Shown: positions 41,273-50,758, counted from the stretch's first letter. The stretch is DNA of 64,000 nt from Mucilaginibacter galii (GCF_014635825.1 NZ_BMDO01000001.1:620001-684000), one strand, 5' to 3'. A program made the numbers and translations. The notes: a model not told the origin generated them from the letters alone.

Positions 41273-42604
41273 ATGCCAATACTTAGCAAAGAAGAAGCAC
41301 AGTCTTTATTAAAGAAGGTGCTCAATTATTCAAAAGCCGATGCCTGCGAAATTAGTTTAGGCGGCAGTGAGGGTGGTAACATTCGCTATGCGTTAAACGC
41401 TGTGTCTACCGCGGGCGATATAGGCACCCTGAGTTTAGCCGTAAGTTCAACCTTCGGGCAAAAAACCGGCACAGCCACCATTAACGAGTTCGATGATGCC
41501 TCGTTAGAAAAAGTAGTGCGCCGTTCGGAAGAATTAGCGCAACTGGCCCCGGCCAACCCGGAATATATGCCACCTTTAGGTCCGCAAACGTTTAAGGAGG
41601 CTATTACCTACAATGCAAACACGGCTGCCATGACGCCAGAAAGCCGTGCCGACCTGGTAGCTAAAAGTTTACAGGTAACCAAGGAAGCCAAGTTAAGCGC
41701 CGCAGGATTTTTAGAGAACTCTACCGACTTTAGAGCGGTAATGAACTCTAAGGGCATGTTTGCCTACAATAAATCAACTGATGTTACCTTCTCGGTAACT
41801 ACCCGTAATGCCGAGGGTACAGGCTCAGGATACGCTTCTCGTGGCTTTACCGATGCATCAAAATTAGATACCTATTCGGCTACCAAAATTGCTACGCAAA
41901 AAGCGTTAAGCTCTGTTGGTGCACGCGCCATTGAGCCCGGCAAATACACCGTTATATTGGAGCCAATTGCGGCTACCTACATGATGGAAAACATGTTCAG
42001 GTTTGATGCCCGCAGCGCTGATGAAGGCCGCAGCTTTTTAAGCAAAAAAGGTGGTGGCACTCGATTAGGCGAAAAACTGCTGGACGAAAAAGTGACCATC
42101 TACTCCGATCCTTTTAACCCGGAACTACCCTCAGGTACATGGAACGGTGACGGAATGCCTTTAGAAAAGACGATGTGGTTTGATAAAGGCGTGGTAAAAA
42201 ACCTGAGTTACTCGCGCTACTGGGCGCAAAAGAAAGGTGTACAACCACAGCCCGGCCCAAGCAACATTATTATGGAAGGTGGCACCATGAGCCTTGATGA
42301 GATGATCAAAAGCACCGAGCGCGGCATTTTGGTTACCCGCCTTTGGTACATACGTATGGTTGACCCGCAGGTGTTGGCCCTTACCGGCTTAACCCGCGAT
42401 GGTACGTTTTACATCGAAAACGGAAAAATCAAATTCCCGATCAAAAACATGCGTTTTAACGAAAGTCCTATTATTATGCTCAATAACGTAGAAGCCTTAG
42501 GTAAACCCGAACGCGCCATTAGCGTAGAAAGCTATCGCAGTTACCTCATCCCACCGATGAAGATACGCGACTTTACGTTCTCGTCATTATCAGACGCGGT
42601 GTAG
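41273..42604 (+). CDS. tldE: TldE/PmbA-type partner protein
   Basis: 443 residues, second member of the TldD/TldE pair. It lacks the HExxxH motif (the equivalent region reads GKYTVILEPIAATYMMENMFRF), consistent with TldE being the non-catalytic partner in known heterodimers. Conserved family parts are NAVSTAGDIGTLSLAVSSTFGQKTGTA, EELAQLAPANPEYMPPLG, FLSKKGGGTRLGEKLLDEKVTIYSDPFNPEL, and GGTMSLDEMIKSTERGILVTRLWYIRMVDP. No signal peptide is present, unlike its TldD neighbour. It is the last gene of the run, 52 bp before a strong terminator. Confidence 0.92.
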   Translation: MPILSKEEAQSLLKKVLNYSKADACEISLGGSEGGNIRYALNAVSTAGDIGTLSLAVSSTFGQKTGTATINEFDDASLEKVVRRSEELAQLAPANPEYMPPLGPQTFKEAITYNANTAAMTPESRADLVAKSLQVTKEAKLSAAGFLENSTDFRAVMNSKGMFAYNKSTDVTFSVTTRNAEGTGSGYASRGFTDASKLDTYSATKIATQKALSSVGARAIEPGKYTVILEPIAATYMMENMFRFDARSADEGRSFLSKKGGGTRLGEKLLDEKVTIYSDPFNPELPSGTWNGDGMPLEKTMWFDKGVVKNLSYSRYWAQKKGVQPQPGPSNIIMEGGTMSLDEMIKSTERGILVTRLWYIRMVDPQVLALTGLTRDGTFYIENGKIKFPIKNMRFNESPIIMLNNVEALGKPERAISVESYRSYLIPPMKIRDFTFSSLSDAV

Positions 42605-42656
42605 ATCGGCAAAGCTTCATTGCAAGGAACGAAGCAATAACGGAGTTTTTTATAAC

Positions 42657-42697
42657 AAAGAAGCCGTCTCATAAGAAATTATGAGACGGCTTCTTTG
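42657..42697 (+). terminator. Strong Rho-independent terminator after tldE
   Basis: Perfect 18-bp stem AAAGAAGCCGTCTCATAA / TTATGAGACGGCTTCTTT with a GAAA tetraloop, followed by GTTTCTG. It ends the MoxR-TldDE run. The A-rich left flank would also allow termination in the other direction. Confidence 0.9.
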
Positions 42698-42838
42698 TTT
42701 CTGTTGAGTGCCTGCATAAGTATTTGTATTTCCTCCAATTAAGCGAGGTAATAGGGTAATTATACCCTTACATAAAGGGTAAAACATGCCGAATAACCGC
42801 GTAACTATCCCCCGATATTTATGGTAAATCAAAATCTT

Positions 42839-44278
42839 ATGCAACACAAAAACTTATTACGCCTCGTGCTACTGATGCTGCCGGCATTGTTTACCGCACA
42901 TTCGCTCTTTGCTCAAAACGTTTCTTATGGAGGGGACAGTACACTCACCATAACTTATGATATGGCCACAAAAACCATAGATATTAGCAACAAGAAGAAA
43001 TTTAAGAAGTTAACCAGGAACGACTTTTACCAGATCAAAGTAAAAAACATTAACCAAAGCCTGTACAAAGTATCTTTTCAGTCGGTCGACACTGTGATTA
43101 GCAAAGCCCTGCAAACACCAACCTTTGGTAACTTTGAAATTGACGCCATCACCAAACTCATAGGCGGTTTAAGTCCGCTTTCGACTTCTATTGTTAAAAG
43201 TCAATATCAAATGGAAGAATTATACAGTAGTATGGAGGGCTTGAAAACGATGGCTAAAGCTCCCCTAAATAAGAGCATTAAGCCACAATTAGAACGGCAT
43301 CAAAATTTACTTAAAAACTATCTTTCAAATCTTCAACACATAAAAGCAAGTATAGATTTAATTCAATTATCGGTATACCAGTTTGAGTTAAATGCGCTGC
43401 TACTAGATACTCACAACAATTGCAAACCCACCACTGATTATTGTACAGCTTTGCAAGATATTTTAGCGATCAGAAGAGATATTGATGGATTAAATGCACA
43501 GCTAAAAGCATCGCAAAAAGAATATTTGTCTTTTTCGGAGGTAAATGCCAATGATATTGAGAAAGACTATGCAGATGTCGATAAGGAGGTCAAAGCAGCC
43601 TACACCGGATTAATTACAGCAACCGCCGAAACACTGGCTGCTATTAACGCTGATAAAACGAGGGAACTGCTTTCGCGTATGCTTATTGCTCAGAACAACA
43701 GCGCTACCGAGTACACTACCTTCCCTATTCAATTTACGGTCGAGCGTGCCAAGATCAGTCTTATTGTTAGTCCACGAAAAGACGACTATTTGCTGCAAAC
43801 CTATACATCCAACCTGATGATTCCGTTCGTTCAAAAAAGCTATACGGCCGTGGGTATCTCTTTTTATGGCGCCGGTTTACACGACGAGGTTTACTCAACA
43901 CTGGGCACACCGGTGAACGATTCGGTGACCAATTACACTCTGGTGAATGAGAACGCAAGTAAACAAGAAATTGGTGTGGCGGCTTTACTACGTTTCGGCA
44001 CCAAATTAGATGATAAAGAATTTTACGGAATACATGCAAGCATTGGCTCGGGCATTTCGATTTCAACAAAGGTTAAACCACGTATGCTGTTAGGTGCTGG
44101 CCTCTCCTTTGGAAAAATGCATATGTTTACTGTAGATGGAGGCCTTATAGCCGGCTATGTTGACCGGTTGAGCGCCGCCGCTAACGAACGGGCAGTGTAC
44201 GTAAAACCTGAACCCGTTATGGTATCCAAACTAAAGGCCGGAGGCTTCATTTCTTTTGGCTACCTGTTTCGACTGTAA
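42839..44278 (+). CDS. Secreted protein of unknown function with coiled-coil middle
   Basis: About 479 residues from the ATG at 42839 (a start at 42821 would add six). The Sec signal is MQHKNLLRLVLLMLPALFTAHSLFAQ. A short beta region (STLTITYDMATKTIDISN) is followed by a long helical part (about residues 100-270, heptad-like ELYSSMEGLKTM, LERHQNLLKNYLSNLQHIK). The C-terminal third has alternating strands (GVAALLRFGTKL, GIHASIGSGISIST, LLGAGLSFGKM, GGFISFGYLFRL) that could be an outer-membrane barrel or anchor. I do not recognise the family. It stands alone, ending at a shared terminator with the GH35 gene. Confidence 0.75.
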   Translation: MQHKNLLRLVLLMLPALFTAHSLFAQNVSYGGDSTLTITYDMATKTIDISNKKKFKKLTRNDFYQIKVKNINQSLYKVSFQSVDTVISKALQTPTFGNFEIDAITKLIGGLSPLSTSIVKSQYQMEELYSSMEGLKTMAKAPLNKSIKPQLERHQNLLKNYLSNLQHIKASIDLIQLSVYQFELNALLLDTHNNCKPTTDYCTALQDILAIRRDIDGLNAQLKASQKEYLSFSEVNANDIEKDYADVDKEVKAAYTGLITATAETLAAINADKTRELLSRMLIAQNNSATEYTTFPIQFTVERAKISLIVSPRKDDYLLQTYTSNLMIPFVQKSYTAVGISFYGAGLHDEVYSTLGTPVNDSVTNYTLVNENASKQEIGVAALLRFGTKLDDKEFYGIHASIGSGISISTKVKPRMLLGAGLSFGKMHMFTVDGGLIAGYVDRLSAAANERAVYVKPEPVMVSKLKAGGFISFGYLFRL

Positions 44279-44317
44279 AATTGTTCTTCTTTTGAATTGT
44301 TAACGGAATTTTAAACA

Positions 44318-44360
44318 GATCAACCGTGGTAGAAGCATTAAGCTGATACTACGGTTGATC
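44318..44360. terminator. Bidirectional hairpin between convergent genes
   Basis: Stem GATCAACCGTGGTA (44318-44331) pairs with TACTACGGTTGATC (44347-44360) with one G-T pair. It lies between the stops of the secreted protein gene and the GH35 gene. The U tracts are weak in both directions. Confidence 0.65.
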
Positions 44361-44369
44361 CGTTATGTT

Positions 44370-46820
44370 TTACCACGATATAACGGCCTTATACCAATTA
44401 ATTACTTTGGCTCCTTTAAGTTCGGCAATGCCTGTCTTCATGGCTGGCTTAACACGGTCTTCAAAGTAAATTTGACGTTCGGCGGTTAGCGGCACTACCT
44501 GCAATAAGAACTTGCGTTGCTTTTGCTGATCCAGGCTGGTTTGCATGGTTTTACCAAAATTAAAATCATCGTTCACCAGTTTACCGTTTTCGTAAAGCGA
44601 ACCGGTATCACCGGTGTAGTTAATATCAAGAACACTGTTAACGGAGGTTGCAGGCACGCTTATTTCCCAATACTGAGCCCCGACAACAGGTGTTAGGTTG
44701 GTTTGGTACTGCGGGCCCGGACTGGCCGGTGTGTTTTTGCTGTTACGGTCGTCTAAAGGCAATTGAGTGTCATGGTTAAGGTAATTGCTGATATCTTTAA
44801 CCGGCTTGACCGTAACATTTGTAGTTTGAGCAGGCATCCTGATGCTAAAGCGGCTAAACTGTCCATCCGTAGCCCGTTGATAAATCGATTGGCCTGGTAA
44901 CCCCTTCAACGCCGGGTAAACGCTTAGGGAAATAGCAGGATTGCCTGCCGATTGTAAGGTTATCGCATGTGCTGAAAACGTAAGATCTTGCTTGGAAATA
45001 ACCAAACACTCCTTATCGTTTATGTTACCTTTCCAACTGTTTAACGCCTGCTCCTGCGTTAGGGTTAGTATTTTAACCTGCTTACCGTTGCGCAGTTTTA
45101 ATGTAGTTACACAACCTGTTCCGGGTTTAATTGAGGTGAGTGTGTAGCTATCGCCACTGGCACTTAAACCGGCTTGCAACGGCAGTATTTTATCAATATA
45201 GTTCTTCTCAAATACATACTCCGGCCTTACGCCATTAGGAGCAAAAAACACATAGGTAGGTATATCACCCGCAATTACCATCAGCGGCTGCACGGTGGCA
45301 TACTTTAAATTGCAACCATCTATATCCATATTAAAAGGCAAGATGGCCTGTGTACCCGATGGTACACTCAATGGTCTTTCTGGGAATTTTATATTTTGCG
45401 CACCGGGCAATTTAAAATCAAACTGTACACCCGGCTGGTGTTTAATATTAACCTGCCTTTGAAAATTGCTGATGAACACAAAACCACTTTTCTCTTTAGA
45501 ACGAACGGCGAAACGCAAGGTGGTACTATCTGCCGCACTTGTAGGTTTTACATTGGCAAAAGTTGGATAGTACTGAACCAGCCTTTCGCCAAAGTTGTTC
45601 AAAAAGCTGTGCAGCACCTTAAAGCCCCGGTAAGATGAACGTATTTGGCCGTACTGACCAATAGGCGCCTGGAAATCGTAACTAATGATGGGATAATCAT
45701 TAGGGTAATTAGTGGCCTTTGATTCTTGCAGGGTAGTGAGTTTACCTATAGGATCGCTGCCGCCATGAAACATATAATAGCCCATTAAATTAGCGCCGGC
45801 ACCTATTTTAACATAGGCTATGGCCGTTACGTCATCAGCGGCTATAACAGGCCGACGGTGATAAGTGACTTGTATGCCGCCACCCATTTCAGCAGTGGCG
45901 TATGGGTAAAGGTAGCCTTTGTAGCCGGTGGTATCTTCCTGGTGTTTGCCCAGCAGGTCGCTACCTATGCCTGGGTCGCTGCGCAGGAGGCTGAACAGGT
46001 AATTTTCTGATAGTGGTATTTTGGCGGTACGCTTATCCCACGGCGCTTCGGGGTAACCGCCCCATACCGGCACCAGTTCGGTTTGTTTGAGGTTGGAGCC
46101 GGGCCAGCCCGTGGCGGTGTAAAAGGGCACATCCATTCCCGCCTTAACCGCCATCTGTTTCAGGGTGAGGATATGCTCTAAACCTGCTGGGTTATTAAAG
46201 CGGTATTCGTTCTCTATTTGTGCGCCGATAATAGGGCCACCATCTTTAAAATACAAGCCTTTGGTTTGACCGGCAATGGCATTAAAAAGCTTTTGTACCG
46301 AAGCCAAATACCCCGGATTGTTTTTGCGCATGTTGCCACGTTTCACAATCCAATCGGGAAAAGCACCGTTGCGTACCTCGCCATGGCACCAGGGACCAAT
46401 ACGGGCTACCACGAAAACGTTATGTTTTTTACAAAGCTCCAGAAATGCACGAAAATCATTATTGCCTTCCCAGTTAAACTTCCCCTCCTCTTCTTCATGG
46501 TAGATCCAGAACACATAAGTAGCAATTACATCTATCCCGGCGGCTTTCATCTTCAGGATAGATTCTTCCCAGCGCTGCTTAGGATAGCGCGAAAAGTGGA
46601 ATTCGCCCATCACGGGGTACCAGGGTTTACCATCCTTAGTAAAATACAGGCTATTGGCATCTACCGTATGGCCTGCCGCGTTGGCATGAGTTCCTAATTT
46701 AAGGTGACCCGAAACAATGGGCGCTTGCGTTTTACTGATATCCGCAGTGTAGACCTGCCCAACTGCGGTTTTAAATAATAAACTACCGCAGGCAGCTAAC
46801 AGCCAAAGTTTATTTCTCAT
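44370..46820 (-). CDS. GH35 beta-galactosidase-type glycosidase, secreted
   Basis: 816 residues with a Sec signal (MRNKLWLLAACGSLLFKTAVGQ). The catalytic (alpha/beta)8 domain is typical of family GH35: YPVMGEFHFSRYPKQRWEESI (about 69-89), RIGPWCHGEVRNGAFPDWI (140-158), acid/base Glu205 in GPIIGAQIENEY, and nucleophile Glu311 in YATAEMGGG. C-terminal beta-sandwich domains follow. It probably removes terminal beta-galactose or related units from plant polysaccharide side chains in the periplasm. It overlaps the upstream GH2 gene by 11 bp, so the two are co-translated. No SusC/D pair accompanies them except the xylan locus nearby. Confidence 0.93.
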   Translation of the reverse strand: MRNKLWLLAACGSLLFKTAVGQVYTADISKTQAPIVSGHLKLGTHANAAGHTVDANSLYFTKDGKPWYPVMGEFHFSRYPKQRWEESILKMKAAGIDVIATYVFWIYHEEEEGKFNWEGNNDFRAFLELCKKHNVFVVARIGPWCHGEVRNGAFPDWIVKRGNMRKNNPGYLASVQKLFNAIAGQTKGLYFKDGGPIIGAQIENEYRFNNPAGLEHILTLKQMAVKAGMDVPFYTATGWPGSNLKQTELVPVWGGYPEAPWDKRTAKIPLSENYLFSLLRSDPGIGSDLLGKHQEDTTGYKGYLYPYATAEMGGGIQVTYHRRPVIAADDVTAIAYVKIGAGANLMGYYMFHGGSDPIGKLTTLQESKATNYPNDYPIISYDFQAPIGQYGQIRSSYRGFKVLHSFLNNFGERLVQYYPTFANVKPTSAADSTTLRFAVRSKEKSGFVFISNFQRQVNIKHQPGVQFDFKLPGAQNIKFPERPLSVPSGTQAILPFNMDIDGCNLKYATVQPLMVIAGDIPTYVFFAPNGVRPEYVFEKNYIDKILPLQAGLSASGDSYTLTSIKPGTGCVTTLKLRNGKQVKILTLTQEQALNSWKGNINDKECLVISKQDLTFSAHAITLQSAGNPAISLSVYPALKGLPGQSIYQRATDGQFSRFSIRMPAQTTNVTVKPVKDISNYLNHDTQLPLDDRNSKNTPASPGPQYQTNLTPVVGAQYWEISVPATSVNSVLDINYTGDTGSLYENGKLVNDDFNFGKTMQTSLDQQKQRKFLLQVVPLTAERQIYFEDRVKPAMKTGIAELKGAKVINWYKAVISW

Positions 46821-49731
46821 TGGTTTTAGGCTTGTTTTGATTGGAATTTGGTTTCAACTCGTCGGGGCTATCCTTGGTGTAGGTATTGAACTGGTATTTT
46901 GACGGACTAACCAAAATATCTTTCACCACGTCAAAGCTTACTTCGCCGGTGGGGTTAAATTTATCGCTGTCCATATACTGTATCAGGCTATTGAACAACT
47001 GCCTTGCGGCCGGTTTATCGGCCCCGATAGCAGGATTCAGATTAGCGCTCGACACAATGAGCTTACCCTTGCCTACCCTAACTTCCAATATTAATCCTAA
47101 ACGACGGTTCAAAAACCAGGTATCTATAGGCTGCACCAGGGGCTTAAAGCCTGCCGGAAAATCTTCAAGTATCATGACCTGCGAGCGGTTGGCAATTTCC
47201 CACCATTGCAGATCGCTGTGAAAATCTGTAGGAAAAGCAGCAAATGCCGGACTTTTTGATTGAATAAGCATACCCGTAACGTGCGGCGGACGCATTTTGA
47301 ACCAGGATGTATTCCAGAAAACCGGCAAGAAATACATAGAAACCTCTTTACCTTTTACCACCTGACCGGCTGCATTAAAGAATACCTTACCGCCTTTATC
47401 CAGAATCGATTTGGCTTTCTCATCAAATACCGTGGTGTAGTAAACCTCCGATTTTGGCTCTTCCATTTTAGCGGGGTAAACCCAAACATTCCAATCGTTG
47501 GCAAAGGTGGTATTGGCAATTGTTACTTCTATATTCAGTTTACTTGCTTTGGCGATGCCGGTGAGCGGGAACTTAATAGTACCTACCGGGATACCATTGC
47601 CGTTTTCTACCGTTTTCTTATTGAAAACACCTTTAGCTAAAATGGCACCCTCTTCGTTTTTAATGGTCCAGTTAAATACAGCGTTAGATAATGGTGCTGC
47701 ACCTGAATGTTCTACTTCAATGCCGGCCTCTAAGGTTTCGTTATTGGTGTACACAAATTTAGGCAACCGGGCCAGGGGCACGGTGGTATTGCAAAACCGC
47801 GCGTATTCTTTTGGGCTGATGTAGCCTTTCTCTTTAAAAAACGCATTAAGCACGCCTACCAAAGCCGTTCCCTGACCAGGAAAATCCTGCAGACCCAGTA
47901 ACTGGAAGCCTGCATAATTGGGCGTACGTAAGGTTTTTTCTATCTCATTCTTATAGCAAAGCACCTGCAATTTACCCGATGCCATCAAAAAATCATGAGC
48001 CTGATCGGCCATGCCCTGGTCTTTTAAATCTTCCTGGAATAACTCAAAGTTACGGGCACGGTAAACGCCTGTATATTCTTTAATCTCTGTAAAATCGGGA
48101 AACACACACCATTGTCCCATTTCATGCGCTACAAAGGGTACGCTGAACTTGGCAATGCCGGCGCTAAAATCCGACATGGATTCAGGGCGTTTATCCCAAT
48201 CTAAACCGCGAACGCCTCCGCGCACCTGGTACTCGGCATTAGGCACTACAGGCCAGCTACCCCCTACCGACATGCCTGTATATACCCGGCGGGTGTCTTT
48301 CTTTTTCCAGTAGTCAATAAACGCATTAAGGTATTGCACCTGGTTGCCCGCAGGCTCGTTACCGGCCGATAGCATGGTGAACGACGCGTAATTGCCATAC
48401 CTTTTGGCCATGCGGTTGGTTTCGTCATACAAAAACTGGTCAATAGGTAACCCTCTGCCTATAGATACACCATGATTAGGCCAGCTTGGGCCTTCGGGTT
48501 GCAGGTAAAAGCCGGTTAAGTCGGCGGCTATAAATGCTTCTTCGGGCGGGCACCAGGAGTGAAAACGCATGTGGTTTAAGCCGTGTGCCCTGGCAACGTT
48601 AAATATCCGTTTCCATTCACTAACCGTAGTAGCCGGGTAGCCCGTAAGCGGAAACTCACAGTTGTTAACCGTTCCGCGTAAAAATACCGGACGGCCATTT
48701 ATTAAAAACTGCGTGCCTTTAATGGTAAACTCGCGCATACCAAACTGCGTGTGCTGCTGGTTCATCGTTTGTCCGTTGGCAACCAGACCTGCTGTTAAAT
48801 CATATAACGCAGGCGAAAATTCGTCCCAGGTTTGCATGCCTTTGCCCATGGGCAGTGTAACCTCCAGTTGCTGGTGGCTGCCTGCGGCGAGGTTGTAAGC
48901 CATTTTAACAACGGCCGTTTGATGCACTATTTTGATGTTGAAACTTTTGGCAGATAATTCCACCTGCCCGCTCATCTTACTTTTACTATTGTTTTGAATT
49001 AGCAGTTTTACCTTGGCGGTCTTGCTTTTCAAATCTGGATATACCTGCACATCTTCCAGGTAAACCTGTGCTGTGGCGTTGAGCTGCATTTTGCCGATAA
49101 TGCCGTTCCAGTTACCCTGTGTATGGTCGGTAACGCTGTGTGAATCGGGCCCAACGTTGATCTCTTTAATGCGGTTATCTATACGGATAGAAATACGGTG
49201 CGTTCCGGGCGAAAGCAATGCCGTGAGGTCATACTCATGCGGTGCTACCAGGCTGTTTTGCATACCGGCTTCCTGCCCGTCTACCCAAACCCGGGTTTGA
49301 ATATGCGCACGCTCTAAAAACAAAACCACACGCTTACCCGCCCAGGTTTTAGGAATAGTTACCTCGCGCTGGTACCAGGCAGCGCCTACATAATGCTTTG
49401 CCGGGGTTAACCAAAACGGAATTTTAATATTGCCCGGTTTGCGGTACTTGGCTAAATGCGGGTTAAAGTAAAACGAGCTATCGTAAATACTGCCGGTCCA
49501 TTTGGTTTGCAGGGTAATATCATCACCCTTTAGATTTTGAGCCATAGAGCCCGGCAGTTTAATTTGGTCATCCAGCTTTTGCAGGTACCATTTTTCGGTA
49601 ATGCCTTTGTCGTCGCGGTCAATTTTAAATTGCCATACACCTTGTAAAGAGATGGTAGTGGCGGGTTCTTTAAAAGCCGAGAGCATTACAAAGCAGGCTA
49701 AAGTCCAGAAACTGAAAAGTATTTTACGCAT
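46810..49731 (-). CDS. GH2-family glycosidase, secreted
   Basis: 973 residues with signal MRKILFSFWTLACFVMLSAF. The sugar-binding jelly roll is near the N-terminus (GAAWYQREVTIPKTWAGKRVVLFLERAHIQTRVWVDGQEAG). An immunoglobulin-like domain and a TIM barrel with the GH2 residues follow: acid/base Glu459 in LSAGNEPAGN and nucleophile Glu537 in VAHEMGQW. The sequence HMRFHSWCPPEEAFIAADLTGFYLQPEGPSWPNHG fits divergent beta-galactosidase/beta-glucuronidase-like GH2 members found in polysaccharide loci. Specificity is uncertain. Its Met start is ATG at 49731. The 291-bp region upstream (to 50022) shows only one hairpin. Confidence 0.92.
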   Translation of the reverse strand: MRKILFSFWTLACFVMLSAFKEPATTISLQGVWQFKIDRDDKGITEKWYLQKLDDQIKLPGSMAQNLKGDDITLQTKWTGSIYDSSFYFNPHLAKYRKPGNIKIPFWLTPAKHYVGAAWYQREVTIPKTWAGKRVVLFLERAHIQTRVWVDGQEAGMQNSLVAPHEYDLTALLSPGTHRISIRIDNRIKEINVGPDSHSVTDHTQGNWNGIIGKMQLNATAQVYLEDVQVYPDLKSKTAKVKLLIQNNSKSKMSGQVELSAKSFNIKIVHQTAVVKMAYNLAAGSHQQLEVTLPMGKGMQTWDEFSPALYDLTAGLVANGQTMNQQHTQFGMREFTIKGTQFLINGRPVFLRGTVNNCEFPLTGYPATTVSEWKRIFNVARAHGLNHMRFHSWCPPEEAFIAADLTGFYLQPEGPSWPNHGVSIGRGLPIDQFLYDETNRMAKRYGNYASFTMLSAGNEPAGNQVQYLNAFIDYWKKKDTRRVYTGMSVGGSWPVVPNAEYQVRGGVRGLDWDKRPESMSDFSAGIAKFSVPFVAHEMGQWCVFPDFTEIKEYTGVYRARNFELFQEDLKDQGMADQAHDFLMASGKLQVLCYKNEIEKTLRTPNYAGFQLLGLQDFPGQGTALVGVLNAFFKEKGYISPKEYARFCNTTVPLARLPKFVYTNNETLEAGIEVEHSGAAPLSNAVFNWTIKNEEGAILAKGVFNKKTVENGNGIPVGTIKFPLTGIAKASKLNIEVTIANTTFANDWNVWVYPAKMEEPKSEVYYTTVFDEKAKSILDKGGKVFFNAAGQVVKGKEVSMYFLPVFWNTSWFKMRPPHVTGMLIQSKSPAFAAFPTDFHSDLQWWEIANRSQVMILEDFPAGFKPLVQPIDTWFLNRRLGLILEVRVGKGKLIVSSANLNPAIGADKPAARQLFNSLIQYMDSDKFNPTGEVSFDVVKDILVSPSKYQFNTYTKDSPDELKPNSNQNKPKTNEK

Positions 49732-49992
49732 AATAATATTATAGGTCTTGATGGTTCTACAGGTTAATGTACGTGCTGTTCAAAGTCATACCCTTAAACA
49801 TACCTGTGGCTAAGTTAAGGGCATTTTGTAAAACAACTGCAATGCACCATCCTGTACAGTAAGGGAAAAGTAAGGCATTCAATATACGTGTAAGTGTACG
49901 ATAGTACCTTAAAGTATCTATTGGTAGTAAGAATATTCGATGTAATTACCTCGGAACAAGTGTCATAACAACACTTAAATACCCGGTTAAAC

Positions 49993-50016
49993 GCTTGCCA
50001 ATAGAAGCCGGCAAGC
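49993..50016. terminator. Possible terminator hairpin after the sigma gene
   Basis: GCTTGCC (49993-49999) pairs with GGCAAGC (50010-50016) immediately after the stop of the minus-strand sigma gene. The following sequence is not strongly T-rich, so this is a weak call. The rest of 49732-50022 shows no gene or other clear site. Confidence 0.4.
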
Positions 50017-50022
50017 CAAATT

Positions 50023-50613
50023 TTACTTTAAGAGAAAAGTAAATAAAACGCAGATCGAAAAGAGGATATCTTTCATATTACCCCTGATGGATTGCAGTGC
50101 ATGGGTGAGCTGGTTTTCAACCGTGCGTTTATTGATGCCTAATTTTTGGGCAATTTCAAAATTGGTATAGTGGTGCATGCGGCTCAGCAAAAAGATCTCT
50201 TTACACCGTAACGGCAGCAACTGCAAATGGCTGTTTAACCGCAATTCAAGTTCCTTGTAAGCAATACTTTTATCGGCCGTATTGTAATCGTACGCATCGT
50301 AGCTTTCGGTAACCGTTTCCATATAAACAACCGGGGTATGCTTATGCTTTTTCAGGTAGGCAAACACCTGGTAACGGGTGGCCGCTTTAAAATATTTGTC
50401 AAACTCTTTAATTTCTAAATGCCTTTTCCTGTTCCAAATGTTCAGAAACAGATCGTGCACTACCTCTTCACTGGCTTGTTCATCATGTAAATACTTCAAA
50501 GCAGTATTGTACATTTTTAGCCAATAACGTTCATATAATGCAGTGAATGCACGATAATCATCAGTTAAAATTAAGTTCCAGAGTTCGGCGTCGCTTAGGG
50601 AGCTGAGTGCCAT
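50023..50613 (-). CDS. FecI-like ECF sigma factor of the xylan locus
   Basis: 196 residues from the ATG at 50613 (MALSSLSDAELWNLILTDDYRAFTALYERYW). The longer open frame to 50751 runs through the promoter region and is not expected to be coding. Region 2 shows YLHDEQASEEVVHDLFLNIWNRKRHL (about 45-70). Region 4 shows LSRMHHYTNFEIAQKLGINKRTVENQLTHALQSI, a typical Bacteroidota RpoE/FecI-like helix-turn-helix. It is divergent from fecR and would direct transcription of the SusC-SusD genes after a signal from the SusC N-terminal domain through FecR. A 36-nt palindrome lies over its likely promoter. Confidence 0.92.
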   Translation of the reverse strand: MALSSLSDAELWNLILTDDYRAFTALYERYWLKMYNTALKYLHDEQASEEVVHDLFLNIWNRKRHLEIKEFDKYFKAATRYQVFAYLKKHKHTPVVYMETVTESYDAYDYNTADKSIAYKELELRLNSHLQLLPLRCKEIFLLSRMHHYTNFEIAQKLGINKRTVENQLTHALQSIRGNMKDILFSICVLFTFLLK

Positions 50614-50661
50614 ATTATAATTGGTTATAAAGTTAAAACTACGGGTAAAAAAGCATATTGC

Positions 50662-50697
50662 AAAATTATTATTGCAATCGATTGCAATAATAATTTT
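50662..50697. promoter_or_regulatory. 36-nt perfect palindrome over the sigma-gene promoter
   Basis: A perfect dyad of 36 nt with centre CG at 50679/50680. The core is TTGCAATCGATTGCAA and the flanks are ATAATAATTTT on one side and their complement on the other. A central CG in a symmetrical half-site pair is typical of LacI-family operators. On the minus strand, TAATTTTG (50668 to 50661) overlaps its edge and matches the TAnnTTTG -7 box, about 50 nt before the sigma ATG. No other copy was seen in the window. Confidence 0.7.
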
Positions 50698-50758
50698 CAA
50701 ACTCCATGTGTGTGCGTCATATCTATCATCCTCTATACAGATGTAAACCAATTATAAC

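Noticed and set aside
42650..42847. Short minus-strand open frame between tldE and the secreted protein gene
   Set aside because: It starts inside the next gene's leader and ends in the terminator stem. No supporting feature.
50614..50751. N-terminal extension of the xylan-locus sigma factor
   Set aside because: It would translate the promoter and the 36-nt palindrome. MALSSLSDAEL at 50613 is the normal beginning.
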